In this document: positions 50,281 to 59,426 of the stretch, piece by piece
Numbering within the stretch: position 1 is the first letter of the stretch
Layout of the letters: each line of letters begins with the position of its first letter
DNA from: Aquiflexum sp. TKW24L
Lineage (GTDB): Bacteria; Bacteroidota; Bacteroidia; Cytophagales; Cyclobacteriaceae
DNA: 64,000 nucleotides
Reading direction: 5' to 3'
Assembly: GCF_023502205.1 (NCBI RefSeq)
Contig: NZ_JAMFLG010000011.1
Span: 1-64,000, forward strand
Position numbers and translations under genes: made by a program
Notes under the pieces: model-generated
Database searches by the model: none
Seen by the model: the letters and a program-made list of their open reading frames with translations, nothing else
Told to the model about the DNA's origin: nothing

Positions 50281-52112
50281 GAACTTGTAAAAAATATGTC
50301 TTAGCTGCTTGTTTGCTTAATTTTTTGGTATTAGAAATACTTGGGCAGAATATGCCCATAGAAATCATCCATTACAGCGGACCCCCAACAGAAGTTACCA
50401 ATATTGTAATATTAGGTGACGGCTATACTGATGTTGATCAAGAGAAATTTATTTTGGATGCCACGAAGGCTATGCAGGAAAAGCTTAATCAAGAGCCTTG
50501 GAAAAGTTATAGAAACAAGATAAATGTATTTGCCATAAAAGTGGTATCCAAAGTACGTGGGGCTTCCATGGATCCCAATAACCTAATCGACAATTATTTT
50601 GGGAGTTCATATTGGTCTTATAATATTGAAAGGTTGTTGATGCCATGGAGAAATAGTAAAATAGTAAATGTTTTGATGTCCAACACACCTTTTTTTGATA
50701 TAGGTGTATTGGTGGTCAATGACGACAAATACGGAGGATCTGGAGGAACATTTGCGGTATTTTCGACCAATCAGGCAGCTACTGAAATAATGATCCATGA
50801 ATTGGGACATTCATTTGTCAATCTAGCAGATGAATATTGGGCCGGTAGCGATTATGCAAGGGAGCAGGCCAACATGACAAAAGATACAAAACCTGGGACT
50901 ATCAAATGGAAGAACTTCCTAAATAAGAATGGGATAGGGATATATCCCCATTCAGAATCCCCGACTTGGCACAGACCACACCAAAACTGTAAAATGCGAT
51001 TTCTTGGACCATCGTTTTGTGATGTCTGTTCACATGAAATTAAAACCAAACTCCAACTTTTGTCTACTCAACCTGAACCAAGCATTCCAATAGCATTTTT
51101 TGGAGCCAATAAACTTGAAATAAAAGTCAATGAGAAAGTCAATTTCATAGATTTGTCTTCCTTCGATCCAATTTCTTGGGAATGGACTTTTGAAGGAGGT
51201 TCTCCCGCAAGTAGTACCGATCAAAACCCTGAAATTATCTATAAAGAAGGAGGGATTTATCAGGTAAGCCTAAAGGTCAAAAATGAAAAAGGGGAAAATA
51301 TGATTTCAAGGGTCGGATTCATCAAAGTGATTCCAGATGGGGTTGATGAAGTTCCACCAATAGTCAAAGTTAAAAATATAGAAATAGAATTGGATAGTGA
51401 GGGAATTGCAGTAGTTGTTCCTGACTCTGTGGATGATGGGACTTTCGACAATGTTGGTTTGGATAGATTGGAAATTTCCAAATCAAATTTTGACTGTGGT
51501 GACATCGGAGTAAACACCGTGATTTTCAAAGCTATTGACACAAGTGGTAATGAAGCCTCCGCCGAAGTGGAGGTCACTATTGTAGATAATTTTCCTCCAG
51601 AGATAGTAGCATATGACATTGAAATTCAGCTGGACCGTGACGGTTTCGCAACCTTAACACTAGAGGATGTCGACAAGGGTACTTTTGACAATTGTTCGAT
51701 TCAATCTATGACTCTTTCCAAAACAAAATTTGGGTTGGGTGATAAAGGGGATAACTCCGTTTTACTTACTGTTAGAGATCAAAGTGGCAATACAAGTGTA
51801 TTGGAAATAAAAGTCAAAGTGGATATAATCCTTTCTGCTTCAGATGGAGAAAATGATTTTGGTACTGTCAAACTTTATCCCAATCCTGCAAAAGAATTGA
51901 TTCAAATCGAATATGTTAAAACCATTGATCCCCTACTTCAATCTATTCAGGTCTTGGACAGCCAAGGTAGGCTTATCAATGAATGGCTTGATTTTGAAAA
52001 ATCAGGTAAACGTATCTCATTGGATATTGGCCATTTACCTTCGGGTCAATACTTTGTCCGGTTAGATAATGGTAAGAAGCTTACCGTTCTACGTTTTACA
52101 TTGGCAAAATGA
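50277..52112 (+). CDS. Secreted M64 metallopeptidase paralogue with T9SS tail
   Basis: A 611-residue close paralogue of 47889-49727 with the same order: signal peptide (LGQN), M64 domain with HELGHSFVNLADEYW near residues 173-187, PKD-like domain, two Hyr/Ig-like repeats and a type IX sorting tail (KLYPNPAKE). The two catalytic domains are very similar by eye, the C-terminal repeats less so, as expected for an old tandem duplication. Both enzymes are probably exported to the cell surface or medium and attack proteins or mucins (inference). Confidence 0.9.
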   Translation: MRTCKKYVLAACLLNFLVLEILGQNMPIEIIHYSGPPTEVTNIVILGDGYTDVDQEKFILDATKAMQEKLNQEPWKSYRNKINVFAIKVVSKVRGASMDPNNLIDNYFGSSYWSYNIERLLMPWRNSKIVNVLMSNTPFFDIGVLVVNDDKYGGSGGTFAVFSTNQAATEIMIHELGHSFVNLADEYWAGSDYAREQANMTKDTKPGTIKWKNFLNKNGIGIYPHSESPTWHRPHQNCKMRFLGPSFCDVCSHEIKTKLQLLSTQPEPSIPIAFFGANKLEIKVNEKVNFIDLSSFDPISWEWTFEGGSPASSTDQNPEIIYKEGGIYQVSLKVKNEKGENMISRVGFIKVIPDGVDEVPPIVKVKNIEIELDSEGIAVVVPDSVDDGTFDNVGLDRLEISKSNFDCGDIGVNTVIFKAIDTSGNEASAEVEVTIVDNFPPEIVAYDIEIQLDRDGFATLTLEDVDKGTFDNCSIQSMTLSKTKFGLGDKGDNSVLLTVRDQSGNTSVLEIKVKVDIILSASDGENDFGTVKLYPNPAKELIQIEYVKTIDPLLQSIQVLDSQGRLINEWLDFEKSGKRISLDIGHLPSGQYFVRLDNGKKLTVLRFTLAK

Positions 52113-52318
52113 GGTTTGGCTATTTGCGAGTTAGTATAATTGAAATGCAGGCCTTGTAAGTGTATCACAAAATGATCAGCTGCACTTATGGATGCCTCAA
52201 GATAGTTGTTGAGTTGTGAAAGCTTTTCCAAAGTTGGAACAAACCAAGAAAATCTGTGGAGGTTCAATTTGAACTTTGGCAAAGTTCATCGAATGTTATC
52301 TAACTATGCGAATTTGGA

Positions 52319-52816
52319 TCAGGATTTATCCTTTTTGCCAAGAGCATATTGAACAGGTAGCCTCATCCGGGTTTTGACTATTTTACCGTCTTTCTTTCCC
52401 GGTTTCCAATTTGGTGAGGCATTGACAACCCTCAGCGCTTCTTCGTCACAGCCTCCCCCGATTCCTCTCAAAATCTCCGCATCACTCACTGAACCATCTT
52501 TATTGATAATAAAAGTGATGTACACTGTCCCTTCAATCCCTTTGTCTTTGGCCAAGGTTGGATACTTGAGATTGTCTTTCATGAAGTTGCCCCAAGCTTC
52601 GATCCCACCTGGAAATTCGGGAACTTCATCCACCACATCAAAGACTTCATCGGATGAACTTTGTGGGGAATTCTCCCCCATCGGAATGTCCATGGTTTTT
52701 GAAAAACCGGAATCTTTGGAGCTTTTGCAGGAGATAACAAATACCATCATGGACAATAGAATGATGGCCAACAGAAAATTGTTTGTACTTTTTGATTTTG
52801 ATGCGCTGGTTTTCAT
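52319..52816 (-). CDS. Stand-alone TonB C-terminal domain lipoprotein-like protein (paralogue 1)
   Basis: A 165-residue protein. A hydrophobic leader (about 10-30) ends at VISC, which may be a lipobox. A linker is followed by DVVDEVPEFPGGIEAW and a TonB C-terminal domain (about 85-165) with YPTLAKDKGIEGTVYITF and GGGCDEEALRVVNASPNWKPGKK. It matches the C-terminus of the M56 protein at 53444. There is no N-terminal transmembrane anchor of the classical TonB type beyond the leader. Probably interacts with outer-membrane receptors or ExbB/D-like partners, but the missing proline-rich spacer makes this uncertain. Confidence 0.8.
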   Translation of the reverse strand: MKTSASKSKSTNNFLLAIILLSMMVFVISCKSSKDSGFSKTMDIPMGENSPQSSSDEVFDVVDEVPEFPGGIEAWGNFMKDNLKYPTLAKDKGIEGTVYITFIINKDGSVSDAEILRGIGGGCDEEALRVVNASPNWKPGKKDGKIVKTRMRLPVQYALGKKDKS

Positions 52817-52886
52817 TTAGGGAAGGTGTTTGATTGCTTGAAATAGATTTTGTTATGAGGTGATTTATTGAAATGGTTTATGGACT

Positions 52887-53381
52887 TTAAGCGATTACCT
52901 CTTTGTCCCCAAGTTTGAACTTGATCGGAACCCTCATCCTGACATTGACGATATGTCCGTGCTGTTTGCCGGGAGTCCAGTTTGGCGATCTTTGGATGAT
53001 GCGTAGTGCTTCCTCGTCACAACCAGCTCCGATACCTCTGAGCAACTCGGCATTTTTGATAGAACCATCTTTCCTGATTTCAAAGACGACATACACCGTG
53101 CCTTCGATTCCCATTTCTCTGGCTTGTTCAGGATATTTGAGGTTTTTTCCCAAGAATTCTACCCAAGCTTCCATGCCACCTGGAAATTCCGGGGAGTCTT
53201 CCACTACATCAAAAATTTCATTGGTTTCTATGGTCTTGCTTGTCACCTCGCCATTTTCCAGTACTACTTTCTCGTCGTATCCTTGAAAGTCACAGGATAA
53301 AAATACGATCATCAGTCCCATAAGAGGGAGGACAGTGAGAGGCCTGCTTTTGTAATTTGGGGTTGAATTGTTTGCTTTCAT
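52887..53381 (-). CDS. Stand-alone TonB C-terminal domain lipoprotein-like protein (paralogue 2)
   Basis: A 164-residue protein. The N-terminal region (RPLTVLPLMGLMIVFLSC) aligns with the GRFLLALPLLGVMVFVFAC segment of the M56-TonB protein, and the TonB-CTD (about 75-160) is nearly the same as in that protein. The gene therefore looks like a detached duplicate of the 3' half of the M56-TonB gene. It lies between that gene and the similar gene at 52319, all on the minus strand. Confidence 0.82.
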   Translation of the reverse strand: MKANNSTPNYKSRPLTVLPLMGLMIVFLSCDFQGYDEKVVLENGEVTSKTIETNEIFDVVEDSPEFPGGMEAWVEFLGKNLKYPEQAREMGIEGTVYVVFEIRKDGSIKNAELLRGIGAGCDEEALRIIQRSPNWTPGKQHGHIVNVRMRVPIKFKLGDKEVIA

Positions 53382-53443
53382 CTTGTGGTTAGTTTATATG
53401 GTTGATTTATTTTGAATATCTGGTATGCTTTTTCGATAAGGAT

Positions 53444-54718
53444 TTAACCCAATTTGAACCTGAGCGGTAACCTCATCCTGACGTTGACCAATCTTCCTTT
53501 TTGTTTTCCGGGAATCCAGTTTGGAGAAGCTGCTATCACTCGCATCGCTTCCTCATCGCAGCCAGCCCCGATTCCTCTTAACAATTCAATATTGTGGACA
53601 CTGCCATCGGTTCGGATTTCAAACACGGCGTAGACAGTCCCTTCAATTCCCATACTTCGGGCCTGCTTAGGATATTTGAGGTTTTTACTTAAGAAATCAT
53701 TCCATGCTTCCATTCCTCCAGGAAACTCCGGTGACTCTTCCACGACATCGAAAACTTCATCTGCACTTAAAATTTCAGCAATTGGATCATTATTTATTAG
53801 TGGGGCAAATTCCATTGTCATCGGGATATCCATGTTTTCGGAAAAGGAATTCTCGGTTGTTTTGTCGCAGGCAAAAACAAAAACCATTACTCCCAAAAGT
53901 GGCAATGCCAACAAAAATCTCCCTTTGTGGATCAAACCTGATTTGTTTGCATTCATCATGAGGATCCTTTTTTTGAGTTGAAACTGGTTGAAGTTGTTCA
54001 CAAACTGCTGTTCTTTTTTGGTTACTGTCAGGTTAAAGAGCAATTGTGCATATTCCTTTTTGGGATGAAAAGTGGTCACTTTGGTGTCTGCCTGGAATTC
54101 ATGGACTTCATGGATACAGGATTCAAAGGCTTTGATAAGCGGATGAAACCAGAAAATCGCTTTGCTTACCTGCATGAAAATCAGATCCAGGGTGTGGAGT
54201 TTAGAGGCATGCTCCGATTCGTGGAGAATGATCAATTCTTGGGCTTTATTTCCTTCCTGATATTCCGGCAAAAGGATATAGCTAAAGAAGGAGGAAGGTG
54301 GAAATTTTGGATTGACGACGATGGTCAATCCATTGTGGCTGAATTTTTCAGAGGACCTGATCAAACTGAAAGTTTTGAAAATCCCGGTTGCCAACCGGGT
54401 TGCTGCCCAAAGAAATCCTGCGACATAGAGGATTATAGCCGCATAAATCAAAATGGATTTTTCCGAAATCCCTTCTGCAGGAGTCAAAGCAAATTCCGGT
54501 AAATAATAGGTAAATACTTCCGGATTTAATCCGGTCAATGAAGTTTGATTGAGTTCAAAGGAAAGTAGCGGAAGTACCAATGCCGAACCCAAGGAACCCA
54601 AAAGAAAGGCCCTGTTCCACCCAAAAAACGTAAGTTTGGAAAGAAATGCAACATAGAAGGCATATAGCAAAAGCAGGATAATGCTGCCTTCCAGGAGGTA
54701 GTTGAATAGTGTTGTCAT
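53444..54718 (-). CDS. M56 (BlaR1-like) membrane peptidase fused to TonB C-terminal domain
   Basis: A 424-residue protein. Three or four N-terminal membrane helices (about 10-28, 38-56, 88-110) precede the M56 zinc-protease domain with HESEH (His166, Glu167, His170). A further helix near 275-290 leads to a linker and a TonB C-terminal domain (about 335-424). BlaR1-type proteases act with BlaI repressors, and the BlaI gene overlaps this one by four bases. The Bacteroidota-specific TonB fusion suggests a signal or transport function at the outer membrane not found in classical BlaR1. The penicillin sensor domain is absent. Confidence 0.88.
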   Translation of the reverse strand: MTTLFNYLLEGSIILLLLYAFYVAFLSKLTFFGWNRAFLLGSLGSALVLPLLSFELNQTSLTGLNPEVFTYYLPEFALTPAEGISEKSILIYAAIILYVAGFLWAATRLATGIFKTFSLIRSSEKFSHNGLTIVVNPKFPPSSFFSYILLPEYQEGNKAQELIILHESEHASKLHTLDLIFMQVSKAIFWFHPLIKAFESCIHEVHEFQADTKVTTFHPKKEYAQLLFNLTVTKKEQQFVNNFNQFQLKKRILMMNANKSGLIHKGRFLLALPLLGVMVFVFACDKTTENSFSENMDIPMTMEFAPLINNDPIAEILSADEVFDVVEESPEFPGGMEAWNDFLSKNLKYPKQARSMGIEGTVYAVFEIRTDGSVHNIELLRGIGAGCDEEAMRVIAASPNWIPGKQKGRLVNVRMRLPLRFKLG

Positions 54719-55089
54719 GGCTGAGAAGTGTTACCCATGTTGTCAATCAATTTTTGAAGTTCTTCCATATCTTTTTCAGATAACCCTTTTTCCTTGACCA
54801 TAAAAGACAAAACATTCTCCACCGAGCCTTCAAAATAGTCCTCAACCAATTCATTGAAGCTGTTTTTGCGGTATTCGGATTGGGAAATGGTAGGAAAATA
54901 CTCAAGGATTTTGCCATAAGACTTGTGGTCGAGAAATCCTTTTTTCTCCAGGAGCTTGATATTGGAGGCGAGTGTCGTGTAGGGAGGCTTGGGTTCGGGC
55001 AATTCATTCAATACATCCCTTACTAGGGCACGCTTCAGCTTCCAAAAAATCCGCATCAGCCCCTCTTCGTATTTTGTCAATGTTTCCAT
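54715..55089 (-). CDS. BlaI/MecI/CopY-family transcriptional repressor
   Basis: A 124-residue winged-helix regulator: N-terminal LTKYEEGLMRIFWKLKRALVRDVLNELPEPKPPYTTLASNIKLLEKKGF is the standard BlaI start with the DNA-binding helix, and the C-terminal half is the helical dimerisation domain. It overlaps the M56-TonB gene by ATGA. The palindrome at 55123-55137 just upstream is the likely autoregulatory operator. In classical systems the M56 protease triggers BlaI cleavage; here the signal is unknown. Confidence 0.92.
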   Translation of the reverse strand: METLTKYEEGLMRIFWKLKRALVRDVLNELPEPKPPYTTLASNIKLLEKKGFLDHKSYGKILEYFPTISQSEYRKNSFNELVEDYFEGSVENVLSFMVKEKGLSEKDMEELQKLIDNMGNTSQP

Positions 55090-55122
55090 AAAATAAAAGT
55101 AAAAGAAAGTTTTTAGACTTCC

Positions 55123-55156
55123 TACGAAAAATTCGTAATTCTACGAAAAATATATA
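55123..55156. promoter_or_regulatory. BlaI-type operator candidate
   Basis: A perfect inverted repeat, TACGAA-AAA-TTCGTA (55123-55137), followed by a second half-site TACGAAAAAT at 55142-55151. It lies 34 bases upstream of the BlaI start. BlaI family operators are inverted TACA-type repeats; the TAC...GTA ends fit loosely. Likely autoregulation of the BlaI/M56/TonB operon. Confidence 0.55.
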
Positions 55157-55205
55157 AATACTTCAGATTAAAGTGTTTCAGGGTTTTAGTCTGACCGGAT
55201 GGCTC

Positions 55206-55712
55206 TTAATTTCCAGTATTAAAAAGTTCCTTTCCCAATCCGGAATCAGCTGACCAAGCCTGCATATGGGTGGGCTTTTCCTGATATCTGAGTATGTATG
55301 AATCTCTGTAATATATCAAGTCAACCAATTCTATGTTGTTTTCAAAAAGCTTTGGCATGGTTTCTCCTTCCATGACAGCAACTGCCTCCAAAAGAATTGG
55401 TTTGTCTGTTCCTCCATAAAAAACCTCCGCCTGTGACTTGTCATCTGCTAGGACCACATAGGCCACCTTGGTGGAATCCATAACCCCGGTAGCGGCATCA
55501 TAAGTGACAAATGATGTTCCTGACTCAAATATCCGAATACAATCTTTTTTTGCCTCTGACCAAGTGTATCCTGCCGAACCGATGCAGCCATTTGGATCCT
55601 TGTCGCTGCCCACCAAAGTCTTTTTGCCGTATAGGATTTCTTGTTGTGGGGTTTTTGAACAAGAGATCAGAATGAATATCAGGATGAAATTAAAGAATAC
55701 AGAAGTCCTCAT
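55206..55712 (-). CDS. Small lipoprotein, unknown function
   Basis: A 168-residue lipoprotein (ILISC lipobox, Cys18). It has a conserved NGCIGSAGYTWSEAKKDCIR segment near residues 42-61 with two cysteines, a motif I have seen in other uncharacterised Bacteroidota lipoproteins. The rest is beta-rich and polar. No function can be assigned. It is divergent from the DoxX operon and separate from the BlaI operon (116-base gap). Confidence 0.72.
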   Translation of the reverse strand: MRTSVFFNFILIFILISCSKTPQQEILYGKKTLVGSDKDPNGCIGSAGYTWSEAKKDCIRIFESGTSFVTYDAATGVMDSTKVAYVVLADDKSQAEVFYGGTDKPILLEAVAVMEGETMPKLFENNIELVDLIYYRDSYILRYQEKPTHMQAWSADSGLGKELFNTGN

Positions 55713-55948
55713 ATTTTTTGATATGGAATTTGAGATTACCCGATTAGTTATTCCAAAGATCGGATAAAAAGATGAATTTGAGTCATGGTATTTAAGCTGT
55801 CAAGAGATTGTTTTTTTGTTTCTCCGGGCTGTAGGAATTGGGAACCTCTTGTGATACAGAGAGATATACATCATGTTTTGGATTGATTTATGTCATGTTT
55901 TTTTGGAGCTGATTGTAGTAATATCGTGCATCATTTAACAAAAAACTT

Positions 55949-56443
55949 ATGGATCAATCTCCCAGATTTACCTCATTGCAAACAGGCAGCTTGGTGCTGC
56001 TCCGCTTGCTTATCGGTTGGCACTTTTTGTACGAAGGTGTCATTAAATTATATAGTCCATCTTGGACTGCAAAAGGTTACTTGCTCAGTGCGACTTACAT
56101 GGAATCATTTTTTAGGTGGATGGCAAGCGATGCCATCATCCCTGTCATAGATACGCTCAATATCGGTGCGCTGCTTCTTGTCGGATTTTGCCTGATTATC
56201 GGGTTCAAAACCAATTGGGCCAGCATCATTGGTATTGGACTTTTGTTGCTTTACTATTTTGCTCATCCACCTTTTCCAGGATATCCCCAAGGTCCAAGTG
56301 AAGGGAGCTATTGGCTTGTCAACAAAAACCTCATTGAGGCAGCCGGACTCTTTGTGATCTATTTATTTCCCACCCAATATTCATTTGGTCTGGCTAGGCT
56401 CTTTGCCAAACAGAAGACCATATCCACTAACCCAATAAACTGA
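55949..56443 (+). CDS. DoxX-family membrane protein
   Basis: A 164-residue protein with four predicted transmembrane helices and the DoxX features RLLIGWHFLYEGVIKLYSPSW (about 18-38) and the LLLVGFCLIIGFKTNWASI segment. DoxX proteins take part in quinol-linked redox or stress functions, in archaea as a thiosulfate:quinone oxidoreductase subunit. The gene is followed after five bases by a Gfo/Idh/MocA oxidoreductase and shares its transcript. It may couple that oxidoreductase to the quinone pool (inference). Confidence 0.85.
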   Translation: MDQSPRFTSLQTGSLVLLRLLIGWHFLYEGVIKLYSPSWTAKGYLLSATYMESFFRWMASDAIIPVIDTLNIGALLLVGFCLIIGFKTNWASIIGIGLLLLYYFAHPPFPGYPQGPSEGSYWLVNKNLIEAAGLFVIYLFPTQYSFGLARLFAKQKTISTNPIN

Positions 56444-56448
56444 AGCAC

Positions 56449-58083
56449 ATGGCAACTGACAAGAATTTATTCAAAGGCTTTTCCCGAAGGGAGTGGCTCA
56501 AAATACTCGGAGGTGTTCCGATCTTTGGCGCAGTATGGGCAGCAGGTTTCAGGTCCAATGAAAAGGCATTGAGTGAGCGTAATCTCTTGCTCGAAACCCT
56601 TAATATCAAAGCATCCGCACCGCCTGCCTCCGGCCCTATGACCGGTGAACCCCTTCGGGTTGGTCTGATTGGTTTTGGGATTAGGGGAGAGCAACTGATG
56701 CGGTCTCTGGGTTTTGCGACTACAGAATGGATCGATGACATGGTCAAATCCTCCGCAGAAAATCCAGACGATAAACGCTTAGCGGAATTCCAAGCCCAAG
56801 AAAGCCTCAATGTGAAATTGACGGCCATCTGCGATGTGTTTGATTTTCGGGCAGAAAAAGCACTCAGGTCATTCAATACCAAAGAAAATCCCTGCAAGCG
56901 GTACGCCACACACTTGGAGTTGATCAACAGTGGAGAGGTAGATGCCATCATCATTGCTACACCCGATCATTGGCATGCTCCTATGGCCCTTGCCGCAATT
57001 GAGGCAGGCCTGCATGTTTACCTGGAAAAACCGATGACCCATACCATTCAGGAGACCTATGACCTGAGAGAGGCTTGCCGAAAAAATCCTGACATCAAAT
57101 TTGCGGTCGGTCACCAGCATCGCCAAACCCAAAGTTTTTTGACTGCGCAGGATGCCATTGCCAAAAATACCTTAGGCCATGTGTCTTTGGTAACTACCAC
57201 TACAAATAGAAATGATGATAACGGCGCATGGCAATATGACATCCACCCGGACGCTTCACCCGAAACAGTCGATTGGAATGCCTTCTTGGGTACCGCTCCA
57301 CAAATCCCATTCAATGCCGAGCATTTTTTCAGATGGAGAAAATGGTGGGCTTATGGTTCAGGTTTGTCAGGAGATTTATTGACCCATGACTATGATAGGA
57401 TCAATTGTGTTTTGAAAATGGGAATTCCCAAATACATCACTGGATCGGGAGGAATTTACACCCACAGGGATGGAAGAAATGTTCCTGATGTGATGCAGAT
57501 CAATATGGATTTTCCTGAATTCAGCACCGGTACCAGTCAACCTCCGGGTAAAGAAAAAGGCATGACCTTGGTCTACAGTGCTACCTTGGGCAATCAGTTT
57601 GAAAGGGGAACAATGCTTATGGGCCATGATGCCTCGATGGATTTGGGCAATATGGTCACGATCTACGCGGATCCAAGATCCACCAAATACAAAGACCTGA
57701 TCAAAGAAAACAGGATCGATCCATCTGTGCCGATTTACCAATATGACCCAAGTGCCAATGGCGTAGATGCAGTCACCTCCGCCACAGCCAAGTATTTTGC
57801 CAACAAAGGATTACTTTGGACCTACAGGGATGGCAAAAGGGTAGACTCCACATTCCTTCACCTCAGAGAGTGGATGAGTTGTATCCGGAATGGCGGCAAT
57901 CCAAGTTGTGGGATCACGGAGGGATTTGAAGAAGCCATCACAGCACATATGGGTGGACTTTCTTACAAAATTGGTAGAAGAATAGAATGGGATGCCGAGA
58001 ATGAACAGATCATCGCCCTACCTGGTGAAAACCTTGATGAAATTCTCGTTAACAATGATGATGTCTTTCTTTCACTAAAATAA
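56449..58083 (+). CDS. Exported Gfo/Idh/MocA-family oxidoreductase
   Basis: A 544-residue protein with an N-terminal SRREWLKILGG leader, a twin-arginine-like export signal. The Rossmann motif is GLIGFGIRGEQLM (about 70-84). The family signature is LEKPMTHT (near 190), with HQHRQTQ following. The C-terminal domain has the HFFRWRKWWAYGSG region. It is longer than standard members because of insertions of the Bacteroidota/Planctomycetes kind. It is the second gene of an operon with DoxX. A terminator lies 26 bases behind it. Confidence 0.9.
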   Translation: MATDKNLFKGFSRREWLKILGGVPIFGAVWAAGFRSNEKALSERNLLLETLNIKASAPPASGPMTGEPLRVGLIGFGIRGEQLMRSLGFATTEWIDDMVKSSAENPDDKRLAEFQAQESLNVKLTAICDVFDFRAEKALRSFNTKENPCKRYATHLELINSGEVDAIIIATPDHWHAPMALAAIEAGLHVYLEKPMTHTIQETYDLREACRKNPDIKFAVGHQHRQTQSFLTAQDAIAKNTLGHVSLVTTTTNRNDDNGAWQYDIHPDASPETVDWNAFLGTAPQIPFNAEHFFRWRKWWAYGSGLSGDLLTHDYDRINCVLKMGIPKYITGSGGIYTHRDGRNVPDVMQINMDFPEFSTGTSQPPGKEKGMTLVYSATLGNQFERGTMLMGHDASMDLGNMVTIYADPRSTKYKDLIKENRIDPSVPIYQYDPSANGVDAVTSATAKYFANKGLLWTYRDGKRVDSTFLHLREWMSCIRNGGNPSCGITEGFEEAITAHMGGLSYKIGRRIEWDAENEQIIALPGENLDEILVNNDDVFLSLK

Positions 58084-58442
58084 AGGATTGATAGATTAAA
58101 AATTTGATGGGTTGTCAGAAATGGCAACCCTTTTTTTATGAGATGCCCTTCAACCCAAAGGGTATAAAATTTTTAGTTTAAGAAAAATTAGGTTTATTTT
58201 AGGCTAATCATTTCAAAAAAAAAATCATGTGCTAGGCTCAATAATTAAAGTGGAAATTACAAAGTTTGGCTTTGTTAAAATTTTGGATAAGATGGAAAAT
58301 GAGAGTTAGTATTGTAAGGAAATGGAAAGATTTCTAAAAAGGCCAGAGAACTGAAATGAATGTGATTTGATCTAGATTTTAGGAGAAGTTAAGCGATATT
58401 GAAGCGTATATTAGAAAGTGATTGATCATGTAATGAAAAATA
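58084..58442. other. Gene-free AT-rich stretch before RhuM gene
   Basis: 359 bases with no coding frame. It contains the oxidoreductase terminator at 58109-58137 and an imperfect CCCTT...AAAGGG inverted repeat near 58144-58162, and is otherwise AT-rich. I see no clear promoter consensus. Confidence 0.4.
58109..58137 (+). terminator. Rho-independent terminator of DoxX/oxidoreductase operon
   Basis: An 8-bp stem GGGTTGTC / GGCAACCC (one G-U pair), a six-nt loop and a run of seven T. Confidence 0.8.
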
Positions 58443-59426
58443 ATGAAAGCTAGAGACTTACTTCTATACCATACCGAAGATCATAAAGTAAACGTGTCTG
58501 TTTATTTTCAAAATGGGAGTTTTTGGTTGACGCAAAAAGCCATGGCAGAAATGTTTGCTGTAAATGTACCTGCCGTGAGCAAGCACCTTAAAAATATATT
58601 TGATACAAAAGAATTGGATGTTGATTCAGTTGTTTCCATTTTGGAAATAACTGCCTCAGATAGTAAAACATATTCCACCAAATTTTATCGGCTTGAGGCA
58701 ATCTTGGCAGTTGGATATCGTGTGAATTCCATACAGGCTACCGATTTCCGGAAATGGGCCACCCAAACCCTCAATGAGTTTATCGTTAAAGGATTTTTGT
58801 TAGATGATGAAAGGCTCAAGCAAGGCAAGAACTTTGGGCAGGATTTTTTTGATGAATTACTGGAACGAATTCGCGAAATCAGAGCCAGTGAACGCAGATT
58901 TTACCAAAAAATCACCGACTTGTATACCTTGAGCACTGATTATGACAAAGAAAGCCAACAGACCAAAGACTTTTTTGCGGCTGTTCAAAACAAGTTACAT
59001 TGGGCTATTACCGGGAAAACTGCTGCCGAAATTATTTATACCGAAGCAGATGCAACTAAGCTATATATGGGTTTGAAAACTTGGAAAGCTGCTCCTGAAG
59101 GGAAAATAATAAAAAGTGATGTGGTAGTTGCCAAAAATTACCTTGCATACCAGCATATTGCAGAGTTGAATAGGATCGTTTCGGCCTATTTAGACTTGGC
59201 AGAAAACAATGCACAAAGAGGGATTGCCTTTAATATGTTGCAATGGACATCCTTTCTGGATAGGTTTTTAGAACTTTCCAATTATCCCATTTTAAGAGAT
59301 AAAGGAAAAGTATCCATGCTTGAGGCGAAGCTTAAGGCAGAAGGGGAATATGATAAATTTAGGGTTGTTCAAGATCAGAACTATGAAAGTGATTTTGATA
59401 GAGAGATAAAAAAGCTAAAACCATAA
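58443..59426 (+). CDS. RhuM-family protein
   Basis: A 327-residue RhuM family (Virulence_RhuM) protein. The N-terminal part has the WLTQKAMAEMF...VSKHLKNIF region with a helix-turn-helix-like pattern, then YRLEAILAVGYRVNSIQATDFRKWATQTL, the KilA-N/BRO-like core, and a C-terminal helical region. The family is widespread in accessory regions and linked to mobile elements and defence islands; its biochemical function is unknown. It stands alone, with gene-free AT-rich stretches of over 350 bases on both sides, which suggests separate acquisition. Confidence 0.9.
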   Translation: MKARDLLLYHTEDHKVNVSVYFQNGSFWLTQKAMAEMFAVNVPAVSKHLKNIFDTKELDVDSVVSILEITASDSKTYSTKFYRLEAILAVGYRVNSIQATDFRKWATQTLNEFIVKGFLLDDERLKQGKNFGQDFFDELLERIREIRASERRFYQKITDLYTLSTDYDKESQQTKDFFAAVQNKLHWAITGKTAAEIIYTEADATKLYMGLKTWKAAPEGKIIKSDVVVAKNYLAYQHIAELNRIVSAYLDLAENNAQRGIAFNMLQWTSFLDRFLELSNYPILRDKGKVSMLEAKLKAEGEYDKFRVVQDQNYESDFDREIKKLKP

